A stretch of 64,000 bases of DNA from Hymenopus coronatus (GCA_030762935.1 CM060883.1:32172501-32236500), one strand, 5' to 3'; shown: positions 31,148 through 42,282, counted from the first letter of the stretch. The notes: a model not told the origin generated them from the sequence alone. Program-made: numbers and translations.

Positions 31148-31741
31148 TGTTTTTAGGGAAGCTTTGTTACAGCATCATTTCGCGAACTCGCCTAACATGA
31201 GCAGAGTAGAGTAATAGTTAATTTGCTGTAATTTATTAATGAATACAGCGAGTATCTTGATAATTAATGTTGTAATTACAAGATGGTATATATACATTCT
31301 GGCGAAGCTGTTGTAATATAATAACGCTCTTGGAAAATTACGATTTGCTATTCTCTGTGATATATCTTTAATAATGAAATCCACCTCACAGCGTTTATTC
31401 TCGATGCCTTAGAGTATTTATGAGCATAATAACAGTATCGTTAACGGGAGTCGAAATGGGATTTTCATAATTTTTTTCCATTTTCATGTTTTAATTGCAT
31501 ATGAATACTTGGAATTTCCCCCTCATTTTGTTATAACTTTGATTGAGGTACAATAATTGTAAATAGTTTGAAACTATTAATGAAAATAATTCTTACAATA
31601 TTTTTACAATATTTTGGTACACTCACTTCATAAAACATTCACAACTTTGTAAATATTAGTGTTAGAAAAGAAATATTTTTATATTTTGATCTTTTAAGTT
31701 TTACTTTAGCTATCCGCAGCTTTGGCATCTAGCTCATTTTT
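31148..31741. other. AT-rich interval, nothing assigned
   Basis: No repeat family or coding signal recognised. Short minus-strand frame 31175-31384 has no domain. Confidence 0.35.
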
Positions 31742-32518
31742 ACTTTCTCTAGCCCCGTATGTACAATGTACATAGGGATAGACAAGTATTGTATTCCACC
31801 CAAAAATTCGATACCGAGATTTCACCGGAAATACATGTTTTGGGTCCCCCTGAATCCAAAAACAGCATTTTCAGAAAAAGGTCCGTGTTTGCGTGTGTGT
31901 GTCTGTGGACAGCAAGCTCAAAAACGAAAAGACCGTTAAATACAAACTTGGTATTTAAATTTGGCATTATATGGAAAACATTTCGAAAATTTTGATTTTC
32001 TTAAAAATGGCTAGAACGATTTTGATTAAAATATCGTATATTAAAGATATTTACCTGAAAAATAATATGTATATCTTGAATATTCTGGGAATAGCCTCTG
32101 AAGTCTACTTTATTCTGGGTGAATTTTACGGAATTTTGTATAATTGTTAAACTGTAAGAGATGTACAAAAACGTATCACACAAAAAGTATAGAGCACTTT
32201 AAAACACACAATTTATGTTATATACATTTTTTTCGTGGAGTTGATCGTTTTTGAGATGTTCCTTGTTTTTGGTTTCTGCTTATACTTTTCTCATGCAGGA
32301 ATTTGTCAACTCGAGTCCATACAAACAAAGGAACTTCAGTCACATAGCAACCAGCTTTTGGATATCACTTGAACCTATGGTACTCCCTTATTTCGCTTCT
32401 ATTTACAAGGAAGCAAGTAATGAGACTATTTCGGCTAATTTTGTCTCGATTAGATGAACTAAATAGAATCATTTGTTGCAAATATGTGGAGAAAGTAATG
32501 TGAATATAACACATCAGA
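31742..32518 (-). mobile_element. HINE-like element, near complete, class II hairpin
   Basis: ACTTTCTCTAGCCCCGTATG ... CATAGGGATAGACAAG at 31742-31784. A segment between 'tatttaaatttggcat' and 'tatatggaaaacatttc' is deleted. 5' end intact to 32518 (ATAACACATCAGA). About 777 bp. Confidence 0.85.
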
Positions 32519-33126
32519 TTTTTTAAATTAAAAAATCTTAATTTTTCAATAAAATTTTAACAGTGTTATTTAAAAAAATCACATCTTTCCTTCTAACAAA
32601 CAGGTGCATTCTATGTTTCATCAATCAATAAGAAAGTTATTGATGAATATATCTTGAAAATTTTAGCTCACTATTTTAATTAGTTGCAGCGATAATGGGT
32701 CATAGTTTAACATTGACATGATAGGGCATTCCGACTCCCCTTAATATAGTTTAGTCTCTTAGACCTTAAAGAAGAGAAATTTCTCAGACTAGTCATGAGA
32801 AAAGCGCAGCATATAGCATTTCAAAGTTATCAAACAAAGACAAAGTACACACTAAGCTACTAAAGAAATTCACCAAGACGCCTTTTCGGAATATAATTAT
32901 TACATCACATGTCTATTACAATGACAATGATGAAGGATATTAATTATTGTTGTGAATTCGCATGTGCATAGCTGAACGTAAGATGGGAGGCAGAGAGAAA
33001 AGGAGAGGGAGCATCGTGTTGCCACTTGGCAATATTCGCCCTGGAAAGAAAAATCACGATGGCTAGATGCGTAAGAATCGAATCAATCATAACAGTACAC
33101 CAAGATCTTCTTGTTATAGGTCCGAG
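32519..33126. other. Unassigned interval
   Basis: AT-rich to 32700, then mixed composition. No gene or repeat recognised. A purine-rich phrase at 32980-33010. Confidence 0.35.
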
Positions 33127-33948
33127 TATACATGATGATTCACAAACACTTTTACAAACTCTGGGAATACGTTCCTTACATCAAAACAAGAAAAATAATT
33201 CATATAAACATATGTCCTAAAATCCCTCGTTCTCGATTTATTGAGGTTCAAAATGTTATTAGTCATAACATTTTAAACTGACACATTATTCTATTTTGAC
33301 TTTGTCAGCTTGTTAGGTGTTTCACACAAATACCACTCATAGCAAATACTCCAAATGTCCTCCTTTTGCATCGTCTCAGCATGGACTGTCAATTACTCTT
33401 AGTCGGTGTTGTATGATTTCGCATGCTTCCATGACACCAGATTAAGCAGATCCGGGATGTCTGCTGCATAAAATTATGGTTTGAGGTGCCCACAAAGATA
33501 AATCAAAGGATTGAAATTGGGGGAACGTGGAGGCCATGGAACGGGTCCTACTCTAACCATCCATTTGTTATTCTAGATACCAGTCAGTGTACTTCGAACA
33601 TTGAGAGCATCATGCTTAATCACATGTTCATTTTTATTTGAAGGGATACATTTTCTAATAAGTCTGAATGAAGTCCCTGTAGACAGCCCCTATAAGATGT
33701 GTTGGGGGAATGTATTTCACAACTGGTAAATGACAAATGTAAACAAGCAACCATGATAAAATCCATCTACGAATAATACAGTTATTAGGTTGGATTCGGA
33801 AACACGTTGAACGTAAACTTTCATTAATAAATAGACAACGCGAAAACGAAGGGTCTTAGAGCAAGTGTTTATATGAAAACATTCTCTTATTTAGGTGTAA
33901 GGAATCCATCCCCAGACGTTGTAAAATAATTTTTGAATCACCTGTATA
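33127..33948 (-). mobile_element. Mariner/Tc1-type transposon, internally deleted, both terminal repeats present
   Basis: The outer ~110-130 bases are inverted relatives: left TATACATGATGATTCACAAA from 33127, right (reversed) TATACAGGTGATTCAAAAAT from 33948, both continuing 'ttttacaa...ctggg...ttcctta'. TA dinucleotides at both edges fit the TA target duplication of the Tc1/mariner group. The interior retains only part of a transposase on the minus strand. About 822 bp, less than a full ~1.2-1.5 kb element. Two further 'end-like' phrases sit inside ('cctcgttctcgatttattgagg' at 33226 and 'gcgaaaacgaag' at 33840). Confidence 0.75.
33481..33700 (-). pseudogene. Transposase remnant, DDE region (mariner/Tc1-like)
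   Basis: On the minus strand, one frame reads GPVPWPPRSPNFNPLIYLCG, recognisable as the 'P.SPDLNPLD..LWG' block that carries the third acidic residue region of many IS630-Tc1-mariner transposases. The aspartate after P is N here. Upstream, in another frame, 'KHDALNV' stands where the second-acid motif HDGAPAH is expected. Frameshifts and an in-frame TAG make it non-functional. No N-terminal helix-turn-helix found. Confidence 0.75.
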
Positions 33949-33973
33949 CGGTGGAAGGTGAATAAATGCAGAT

Positions 33974-34587
33974 ACTTACGTACTATATACATAGTGTATA
34001 GAGAAAGTATTGCACTCCACCCAAAAATTCGATACCGATATTTCACCGGAGATATATGTTTCAGGAGCCCCTGTATAAAAGAAAAGCATTTGTGTGTGTA
34101 TATACGTGTGTGTGTCCGTGAACACGATAACTCAAAAACGAAAAGTCTGTAAAATACCAAACTTGGCATTTAAGTTTAGTATCTTCCAAAGATTTTGAGG
34201 TAAATCCCCCCACCCGAAAGAGATGGACAAAAAACTTACCATATAAAAATGTAGAGCACGTCAAAACACACAATTTATGTAATATACATTTTTTTTTTCC
34301 GTGGAGGATCGTTTTTGAGATATTCCTTCTTATTGGTTTTAGCTTTAAAAAAACTTATACTTTTCTCATGCAGTAATTTGCCAACTTGTGTCCATACAAA
34401 GGAACTTCAGTCACATAGCAATCAGCTCTTGATTATCACTTTAACCTATGGTACTCCCTTATTTCGCTTCTGCTTACAAGGAAACAAGTAATAAGACTAT
34501 TTCTGCTATTTTTTTCTCGATTAGCATGAAGTAAATAGAGCTTTTTAACAATACTTTTTTGCAGAGATGTAGAGAAAGCTATGTGAT
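33974..34587 (-). mobile_element. HINE-like element with large core deletion
   Basis: Begins within the hairpin ('acgtactatatacatagtgtatagagaaagt'), keeps the GT-rich part, then jumps from 'ccccccacccg' to 'aaagagatggacaaaaaactt'. The 5' end reaches 'gagatgtagagaaagctatgtg' but the last ~15 bases are lost. Starts 26 bp after the transposon end at 33948. Confidence 0.75.
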
Positions 34588-34702
34588 TTTTATTAATTGC
34601 AATCATCTTCATAATTCTGAAACCCTGTTGCTACAAAGAAGGTTTAACCAAAAACTAAAATAATAATGTTATATGTTTTCCCTGGATATCACATTATGGA
34701 CT

Positions 34703-34894
34703 ATGTTTAATGTCGTTTAAGCTGGTTGATCATATAGGATGATGAATACGTCAGTGAAATGATATTCAAATGATTACGTGGTCTATGAAGCATTAAGTTA
34801 CTCGACATTCCTCTTCTCAGAATAAGGGAAAACCCCGTAAAAAACCTTATCCGTGTAACCCACTGCAAGTGAGATCGAACTCGCAACCTCTTTG
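34703..34894 (-). mobile_element. SINE family B, decayed
   Basis: Reverse complement order: tail 'gtttaatgtcgtttaagctgg', body 'aagttactcgacattcctcttctc', 'ggaaaaccccgtaaaaaacc', and B-box complement 'gagatcgaactcgcaacct' near 34871. The A-box half is missing. Confidence 0.75.
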
Positions 34895-34900
34895 CTGGTT

Positions 34901-35782
34901 ACTTTCTCTAGCCCCATATGTACAATGTACATAGGGATAGAGAAGTATTGTATTCCACCCAAAAATCCGATACCGAGATTTTACCGGAAATACATGTTTC
35001 ATGACCCCCTGTATCCAAAAAAAAGCATTTTCAGAAAAAGGTCCGTGTGGCTGTGAACACGATAACTCAAAAACGAAAAGTAGCTAAAATACCAAACTTG
35101 GTATTTAAGTTTAGTATCTTCCAGGGATGCGACATGAAGATTTTGAGAAAAATCCCCCCACCCCAAACTACCCTTTACATGGAACTTTTATCGAAAATTT
35201 TGATTTTCTTAAAAATGGCTCTAACGATTTTGATTAAAATATCATATATTAAAGATACGATCGTATTTACCTAATACATAAAACGTATATCTTGAAATTT
35301 CTGGGAATAGCTTCTGAAGACCTGTTTATTTTGGATGAATTTTGCTTAATTTGACATAACTAGTAAACCGTAAGAGATAGACAAAAACTTGCTATACAAA
35401 AAATTTAGGTGTTGTTAAAATACACAAGTTATGTCATACATTTTTCTCGTGGAGCTTACCCTTTTCGAGGTATTCATTATTATTAGTTTCAGTTGTGAAG
35501 TACTTATACTTTTCTGAGACGGAAGTGTCCGTTTTTCTTTTGTTCTACTCCTGGCCAAGAAAAGAAGCGATTTGTAATGACAATCGCATAACGACAGCAT
35601 TTAAAACATTTGACTATCGGTTTAGCCTAGTGTCCCTTATTTTCTTCCTACTTACACGGAACTAAATAATAAGAACATTGTGCTAATGAGTACCACGATT
35701 AGCAAGGTGCAGAAAGAAGAAGAATCTTATGTATGAAGTTTGTAGAACAGATAGAGAAAGTCATGTGAGTGTAACACTCAGA
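34901..35782 (-). mobile_element. HINE-like element, complete, class II hairpin
   Basis: ACTTTCTCTAGCCCCATATG ... CATAGGGATAGAGAAG at 34901-34942. The 5' portion belongs to the older subfamily ('ttctactcctggccaagaaaag', 'aacattgtgctaatgag'), while the 3' portion matches the younger one. The copy therefore looks like a recombinant of two subfamilies. About 882 bp. Confidence 0.85.
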
Positions 35783-35834
35783 TTTTTTTTTGTTATGAAG
35801 TCTTAGATTAAATATCGCAACTTGTTACAAGCAG

Positions 35835-36010
35835 TTTGCATGCAAAGCAAAAGTCTTCGAAAAGAGATAAAAGAAAACATGCCGACTCTTTGCGAAACGA
35901 ATTCGCCTCTTCCCACAAAATTCAGCAGCAGCAGCAGCGTGCCTTACAACGCAATAACACGCCCTACATCCACTCGGAGGGCGACAAGCCGCTTCCACGT
36001 CGACTTGAAT
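35835..36010 (+). CDS. Candidate host exon (176 bp), glutamine-rich and basic
   Basis: Between a possible acceptor (CAAGCAG ending at 35834) and a possible donor (GTAAGA at 36011), the frame 35836-36009 reads 58 codons without stop. It has a basic run (KQKSSKRDKRKH), then SLRNEFASSHKI, a run of five glutamines, and NNTPYIHSEGDKPLPRRLE. From 35940 on, third positions are mostly G or C (CGC, AAC, ACG, CCC, TAC, ATC, CAC, TCG, GAG, GGC, GAC, AAG, CCG), sharply unlike the AT-rich surroundings and typical of selected coding sequence. No ATG is implied: the exon would begin after 2 bases of a split codon. I do not recognise the protein. An overlapping plus frame (35822-36109) is longer but lacks that codon pattern. 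It could instead be a retroelement fragment. Confidence 0.45.
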
Positions 36011-36407
36011 GTAAGAACAAGTAATTCCAAAGAAAACCACATTCTCTCACCTTTTAAAGGAAAATCCAGAGGACGGGAAAGATGCACTGCACTTCCTGAA
36101 AGAATGTAGGAAGAAAACAGACAAGGCGAGAATTACTTTGCTGACAACCTGCTACATGTATACGGAAGTTCGGTAGCTTCTCAGGGGTGTACAGTGTGCT
36201 TTCTCTTTGTGTCTCCACAAAAGATCCAGAATAATTTATGACAGAAATAACAAATAAAAGGCCTCAATGGTAAATGGTAGATAACAGAGACTCTGCGATT
36301 TATGGGAATATGTTGTGGCTAACCCCTCACCCAGGAGGAGCTATGGAGTGTGAAACAAGCGCGCATAGCCTGACTGCTCAGGGATGGGTGCCAACACAAG
36401 GAGAAGT
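36011..36407. other. Possible intron/flank of the candidate exon, unassigned
   Basis: Starts GTAAGA. GC-richer than average to about 36230 but with stops in all plus frames. No second exon that I can defend. Confidence 0.3.
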
Positions 36408-36608
36408 CCATTAGACCACTCGCCTCTCACCTAGACGGCCCGGGTTCGATCCCAAGTGACCGCATGTGAGATTTGTGGTGGACAAAGCGGCGCATGCGGG
36501 TTCTCCGGTTTCTTCCGCCATCGCATTCCACCGGTGCTCCATCTTCATTCCATATATCACCAATGTCATCACTTGTGGTGAAGCGGGCGTTAAACACTAC
36601 CACTACCA
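36408..36608 (+). mobile_element. SINE family C, head slightly truncated
   Basis: Starts within the A-box region ('ccattagaccactcgcctctcacctag'), B box GGGTTCGATCCC at 36443, then 'gatttgtggtggacaaagcg', 'ttccaccggtgctccatcttcattcc', 'tatatcaccaatgtcatc', ending 'gcgggcgttaaacactaccac'. Confidence 0.8.
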
Positions 36609-37095
36609 TTAGGCCAGGACTTATTTTATACACTGAACCTCCTCATGCGCGTCAATCCCGCGGGGAAGACTACGAAAACCACGGTAGGGCCGACTTTTAC
36701 CAGCTTAGGTCTACTAACTTTCCATAGCTAGTGCAGGAGGACATTAAGATGTCTCACAGCCCGCCCAGACATACCCAATCTCCCATGGGTATCGGGCAGC
36801 TGCCACGTCGAGTCCAACCCAATCCGAAAAGCTCCCTTTAGGGAGGGACTCAGATGTTCAACCCGACTGCTTCTAGTTATGCCAGAATTACTACGGGTGC
36901 TCGGGGTCCGCAGCGCTCGCATCGGAACCTCCCCATACTGGGGTGAAGGAAGCATAGAAGACCACAGGTCTCTGACAGACAGGCCAAAAGAGACGCGCGG
37001 AAGTCTCTAAAGTTTCCAAGTTCGATGAACCGTCCTATTTCCAGGCCACAGAAAGGACGTTTAAGCCATATCTCTTTAACTAAAAATTCGGATTA
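36609..37095. other. GC-rich unassigned block
   Basis: Distinctly GC-richer than the neighbours. Frames 36728-36955 (minus) and 36473-36727 (plus, partly SINE) stay open but show no recognised motif. It could be a fragment of a larger retroelement or a host region. Confidence 0.35.
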
Positions 37096-37208
37096 GTACA
37101 CAGTATTGCCAATAAGTTCTGTCAGTACTGTCAATGCATATACTACTAAATAAAACTGCAAATTCATATTTGGAAAGAACACAAAAATGCCTCATAATGA
37201 ACATACTC

Positions 37209-37289
37209 TCATTCGAAATGATCGCCAAGACGTTGAGGCCACTTATCAATAGCTGCACGAATTGTGTCCATTGGAAGTTTCTTGACAGC
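37209..37289 (-). pseudogene. Mariner-like transposase C-terminus
   Basis: The minus frame reads AVKKLPMDTIRAAIDKWPQR then LGDHFE and stop, the typical C-terminal 'P...IR.AI..W..RL......' ending of transposases in this group. Just upstream on the minus strand (about 37330-37400) 'SGSPDLILQDCSVWPRLEA' is a decayed 'SPDLNPLDY..W..LE' block in which the key aspartate region is still visible. Confidence 0.75.
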
Positions 37290-37539
37290 TGGCGTGGTTC
37301 ATTTTTTTAATATTTCAATATTCCGGTGCTTCGAGCCTTGGCCACACAGAACAATCCTGTAGAATGAGGTCCGGACTTCCGCTAGCGATGAACCATGGGG
37401 CGTTGATTGTCAACCACCGCTGCGTGGTTTTTGCTTTGTGCTTTTGCTCTCCCCATATGTCATTAACAAAGCCTGGGATAGAACCCGACGTATCTCATTT
37501 AATTTTTCAGTTTGCAAATACCTTGTTAATCTTTTATAT

Positions 37540-37790
37540 GCAATAATTTGTAAATCAGCCTCAAAATTGTGACATTGTTCGCGAAGAGATGTTCATTTTA
37601 CGAGAGAAAATTGGCTGCTTACGCAAAGTTCTTTTGTGCGTACAGACCTAGGACGACCAGATCTGACGTGATCAACAATTGCACCCGTTTCTTTAAACCA
37701 TGCTATTGTCCGAAACACAAATTCAACTTCGAAAAAAGAATCCTTAGGTTGCTTTCCACAACGAAATAACGCCAATACAACGATACCCAC
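37540..37790 (-). pseudogene. Mariner-like transposase N-terminal HTH fragment
   Basis: The minus frame contains FVFRTIAWFKETGAIVDHVR and SGRPRSVRT. The 'GRPR' motif between two helix-turn-helix halves is a hallmark of Tc1/mariner transposase DNA-binding domains. The following piece, in a shifted frame, reads RKMNISSRTMSQF, the second recognition helix. One frameshift separates them. Confidence 0.75.
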
Positions 37791-37980
37791 TCCATCTTTT
37801 TCTCTTGCCTGTTACTGGAACACTGCAAGCCAGTTCCTCGCGGAGTACTAAAGGTGGACGATAATATACAGCGTTGCCATGTTTATTCATCCACAATTTC
37901 CACACTACAGCGTGTTTAAATTTTACTGACAGACCTTATGTCAGTATTATATATTCGTACAAGAATGAACAGTGATTACT

Positions 37981-38083
37981 CCACGTAGAATGTAGTTTTG
38001 TGTGGGGGATTTTCTTGAAAACCTTGGTGTCGCATATTTGGAAAATGCTGAATTAATTACCAAGTTTGATATATAACGCTTTT
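37981..38083 (+). mobile_element. HINE-like core fragment
   Basis: 'gtgggggattttcttgaaaaccttggtgtcgcat' and 'accaagtttgatatataacg' are family core without either terminus. Confidence 0.7.
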
Positions 38084-38686
38084 AAGAAGTAATATTATTA
38101 TATACATTATAATATATTAACTAATATAATTATATATACATATAATAATATTATTATCCACTGTATAGCATAAAAATATAATCTGGAATTGGTATAAACA
38201 GCACACCCGTCCCGTAAAGACATTTTTCAAATAGAAAAATTTACGACTGCTAGGTGGCAAACAACTATTTCAGGGGCAGAAGCAATGATACGTTGGCGTA
38301 GACCTGCCAACATATGTAAAGTCACCAGAGAAGGAACCAGTAGAAACTACTAAAAATTAAACACATAAAAATAAATGTATTGATACGAATACAAACTCGC
38401 TTCGCTCGCATGCTTTGATGAAAACAATGGAAATTATTACTACGTAAGTACAGAAAAATCAGTTTAATCACACACATTAATCTAGGCCTAATACGGCGCT
38501 GCATCTTATTCTACAATCTTTTAATGGCTAGTGATAATTTTATTTAAATATAGGTAATTCTGAAATTTGCGTCATGAACGCCAACTGTGAATGTTATGAA
38601 CGATTTGAATGCACCTGTCCAATAAACAAAGAACATGATATATTTCACATAAATCGTGTGTTTTATTGAAACTTAAAGATAAAAAA
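38084..38686. other. AT-rich interval with an (AT)-rich palindromic stretch
   Basis: 38088-38160 is almost pure A/T with repeated TATAATAT phrases able to fold back. The rest is unassigned. Confidence 0.4.
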
Positions 38687-38780
38687 TCTGATGTGATCCA
38701 TTCACATGATTTTCTCTACATCTCTGCAACAAATTGTTAAAAAGCTAATGCTTCTATTTACTTCATGCTAATCCAGAAAA
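38687..38780 (+). mobile_element. HINE-like 5' fragment
   Basis: First ~95 bases of the family (TCTGATGTGATCCATTCACA ... 'ttcatgctaatccag'), ending at an A-run where the next copy begins. Confidence 0.8.
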
Positions 38781-38785
38781 AAAAA

Positions 38786-39648
38786 TCTGATGTATACCAT
38801 TCACATGACTTTCTCTATATCCCTGCAACAAATTATTCTTAAAAAGCTTATACTTCTATTAACTTCATGCTAATCAGTAAAACATTAGCAGCAATAGCCA
38901 TATTACTTGCTTCCTTGCAAGTAGAAACGAAATAAGGGAGTACCATAGGTTAAAGTAATAATCAAAAGCTGGTTGCTATGTCAGTGAAGTTCTTTCTTTC
39001 TATGGACAGCAGTTGACAAATTCCTGTATGAGAAATGTATGTTTTTCATAGCAGAAACCAAAAATAAGGAATGTCACAAAAAAACGAACTCCACGAAAAA
39101 AATGTATATGACATAAATTGTGTGTTTTAACATGCTCTACAGTTTTTGTGTAGTATGTTTTTGTCCACCTCTTACGGTTTAGCAGTTATTCAAAATTTAG
39201 TACAATTCATCCAGCATAAACTACTCTTCAGAGGCTATTCCCAGAAAATTCAAGATTACATTTTATTTGTCAGGTAAATATCTTTAATATAAGACATTTT
39301 AATCAAAATCGTTAGAGCCATTTTTGAGAAAATCAACATTTTCGAAAAAAGTTCCATGTAAAGGATAGTTAGGGGTGGGGAGATTTTTCTCAAAATCTTC
39401 GTGTCGCATCCCTGGAAGACACTAAACTTAAATACCAAGTTAGGTATTTTACCTACTTTTCGTTTTTGAGTTATCGTGTTCACAGACACACGGACACACA
39501 CACACACCCACACACGTATCTTTTTCCGAAAATGCTTTTTTTAGATAAAGGGGACCCTAAAACATATATTTCCGGTGAAATCTCGGTATCGAATTTTGGT
39601 GGAGTGCAATACATTCTCTATATAGTATATAGTGCCTATAGAGAAAGT
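38786..39648 (+). mobile_element. HINE-like element, complete (left member of a tandem)
   Basis: 5' end TCTGATGTATACCATTCACA; (CA)n at 39484-39513; hairpin 39613-39648, shortened to 'attctctatatagtatatagtgcctatagagaaagt'. Five A's then the next 5' terminus follow. Confidence 0.85.
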
Positions 39649-39653
39649 AAAAA

Positions 39654-39892
39654 TCTGATGTGTACCATTCACATGACTTTCTCCATATCCCAGCAACAAA
39701 TAATTCTTAAAAGCTTATACTTCTATTTACTTTATGCTAATCAGAAAAAATTAGCAGATATAGTCTTATTACTCGCTTCCTTGTAAGTAGAAGCGAAATA
39801 AGGGACAACCGTAGGTTAAAGTGATAGTCAAAAGCTGGTTGCTATGTCAATGAAGTTCCTTTGTTTATATGGATAGGAGTTGACAAGTTCCT

Positions 39893-39944
<52 letters not shown>

Positions 39945-40075
39945 CTTTTTTTGAAAATGCTTTTTTTGGATATTGGGGACCCTAAACCATATATTTCTGG
40001 TGAAATCTCGGTATCGAAGTTTTGGAGTGCAATACTTTCTCTATACACTATGTATATAGTGCGTATGGAGAAAGT
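39654..40075 (+). mobile_element. HINE-like element, core deleted between 5' region and (CA)n (middle of a tandem)
   Basis: 5' end TCTGATGTGTACCATTCACA. At 'gacaagttcctgtacacaca' the copy jumps from the 5' third to a 24-unit CA run (39895-39941). Hairpin 40034-40075. Same 5-base A linker afterwards. Confidence 0.85.
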
Positions 40076-40080
40076 AAAAA

Positions 40081-40407
40081 TAGCAGAAATAGTCTTATTA
40101 CTTGCTCCCTTGTAAGAATAAGAGAGTACCAAAGGCTGAAGTCATAGTCAAAAGCTGGTTCCTATGTGACTGAAGTTCCTTTGTTTGTATGGACAGGAGT
40201 TGACAAATTCCCGTATGAGAAAAGTATGGTTTTTAAAGTTGAAACCAAAAACAAGGAATATCTCAAAAACGATCAACTCCACGAAAAAATGTATATAACA
40301 TAAATTGCGTGTTTTAACGTGTTCTACATTTTTTGTGAAGTAAGTTTTTGTCTATCTCTTAAGGTTTAGCAGTTATTCAAAGTTCCGTAACTTTTCATCC
40401 AATAAAG

Positions 40408-40408
<1 letters not shown>
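40081..40408 (+). mobile_element. HINE-like element, both ends missing (right member of a tandem)
   Basis: Continues after AAAAA directly at 'tagcagaaatagtcttatt', i.e. lacks the first ~105 bases including the 5' terminus, and stops at 'cttttcatccaataaagca'. Confidence 0.75.
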
Positions 40409-40441
<33 letters not shown>

Positions 40442-41143
40442 CTGTGGACAGCATAGACCCAAAACGAAAAGACCGTTAAATACAAAACTTGGTATTTAGG
40501 TTTAGTATCTTCCAAGGATGCGACACGAAGATTTTCAAAGAATCCCCCCACCACAAACTACTCTTTACATTGAAAAAATTTCGAAAATTTTGATTTTCTT
40601 AAAATGGCTCTAACGATTTTGATTAAAATCCTGTATATTAAAGCTATTTATGTCCGAAATAAAATGTATATCTCAAATTTTTGGGAAATAGTCTCTTAAG
40701 ACCTCTTTATTCTGGCTAAATTTTGCTTAACTGCTAACCGTAAGAGATAGAAAAAAAAAAACTCACTACACAAGAAATGTACATCACGAAAAAACACACA
40801 ATTTTTGTTGTGGAGGTAACCGTTTCTGAGATATTCCTTGTTATTGGTTTCAATTGTGAAGTACTTAAACTTTTCTCAGACAGGAAGTGTCCGCTTTTTT
40901 TTTGTTCTACTCCTGGCCAAGCAAAGAAGTGATTTGCAATGACAATCGCATAACGATAGCTTTTAAAACATTTGACAATCATTTTAGCATAGCGCATTCC
41001 CTTATTCTCTTCTACTTATTAGGAACTAAGTAATAACATTCTGCTAATATTTATCTCGATTAGCATTGTGTACAAAGAAGAAGAATCTTTTGTAGGAGGT
41101 TTGTAGAGCAGCTGGAGAAAGTCATGTGAGTGTAACACATCAG
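40409..41143 (-). mobile_element. HINE-like element, older subfamily, hairpin replaced by (GT)n
   Basis: Starts in a 15-unit GT run (40413-40441) joined head-on to the preceding plus copy. 5' end 'gcagctggagaaagtcatgtgag...cacatcaga'. Shares the subfamily of 13332-14105, including 'tttgttctactcctggccaag'. Confidence 0.8.
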
Positions 41144-41189
41144 ATTTTTAATATATGGCATTATGATTACAACATTTAGAATCATTATT

Positions 41190-41420
41190 GATAAAATGAT
41201 TATCTTCGAAAAAAAATTCCATGTGAAGTGAAGTTTGAATGGGGGGATTTTCTCGAAAAATTCTTATGGCATCCTTGTAAGATGCAGAATTTAAATGCTG
41301 AATTAGGTATTTAACAAACAACGCACACAAGACCTTTTTCTAAAAACACCTTTTTTGAATTCAGAGGCCCTCAAAATAGGTGTGTTTTTCTACTTACCTT
41401 CTCTAACCACTATGTAGAGG
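41190..41420 (+). mobile_element. HINE-like 3' part, decayed
   Basis: 'ttccatgtgaagtgaagtttgaatggggggattttctcgaaaa', 'gaattcagaggccctcaaaatagg' and a hairpin remnant 'accttctctaaccactatgtagagg'. Confidence 0.7.
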
Positions 41421-42282
41421 GTTAAATAATTCACAGCATTTCTAAACCTTAAAAGCCTAAGACTTTGCACTGTTTCTCAAAAATACATTAAAGAAAATTG
41501 CCATTTACCGTTTGGAAATAATGCTTCACTTTTGATAAATAAGTTCTTACATTTTGAAAAAAAAGATCAAGATTTTCGGAGAGTATAAAAGGTAGTATTT
41601 TTTTCTATAGTAACTAGGGGTTAGTAAAAAAATTCTGACATATGCGAATTAGTTTTAACTCAGTTTACTATAAAGCTTCAATTTATGAGGTGAATAGTTT
41701 TAAAAATGCATCATATGGAGCATTTTATTATAAAATTAATTTACTCTTACTGTAAGTACTTACAGGGCTTTTTGGCATGGCAAGGAATTGTGAATTTAGC
41801 TTACATTACTTAATATGTGATCAGAATGAATAACTTACATAACAAGTGTTTCAAAATTTTATTTAAGTAGGAATGCAATCTAGAATTTTGGCAAATAATA
41901 TTGCTGTTTTTATGTATAACAACCTGCAAAGTAGATTTTTCAAATTTTACAGATGCTGCGCGAAGTTCAATTGCATATTGCAGATAAAATGAAAGCGTAT
42001 ACGCACTGTGTTCCCATACGTTGAACCGCTACCAATCACACTATCCATTATGGGGCTTGCTGCTAAAATGTATTTACTCAGCTAATCTGCAGAAAGCTTG
42101 CCATTAATTTTTAGAAAAATTAAAAGCGATGGGGATAAAAGCTACCACTTTTCCTTTCTCTTTCATCTGGAAAATAATTCCGACCAGTATGTACAAAATA
42201 CTAATGCACTTTGAGGGCTAAACTGCTTATGCAAATTGATTTTGAAGACTCATTCTTTACATAAGCAATTTGAAATGAAATT
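41421..42282. other. AT-rich interval, nothing assigned
   Basis: Unique-looking sequence leading into the minisatellite. No reading frame, SINE or HINE match. Confidence 0.4.

Larger units (their letters stand above)
37096..37952 (-). mobile_element. Mariner-like transposon, internally deleted, both inverted ends present
   Basis: Left end 'cagtattgccaataagttctgtcagta' near 37101 and right end, reversed, 'aatactgacataaggtctgtcagta' from 37950 are an inverted terminal repeat pair. Minus-strand coding remnants are a helix-turn-helix N-terminus at 37540-37790 and a C-terminus at 37209-37289, with the catalytic middle mostly gone. About 857 bp. Confidence 0.75.

Noticed and set aside
36728..36955. 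Minus-strand 75-codon frame in the GC-rich block
   Set aside because: No motif or codon pattern; GC-rich DNA has fewer chance stops, so the open length alone is not evidence.
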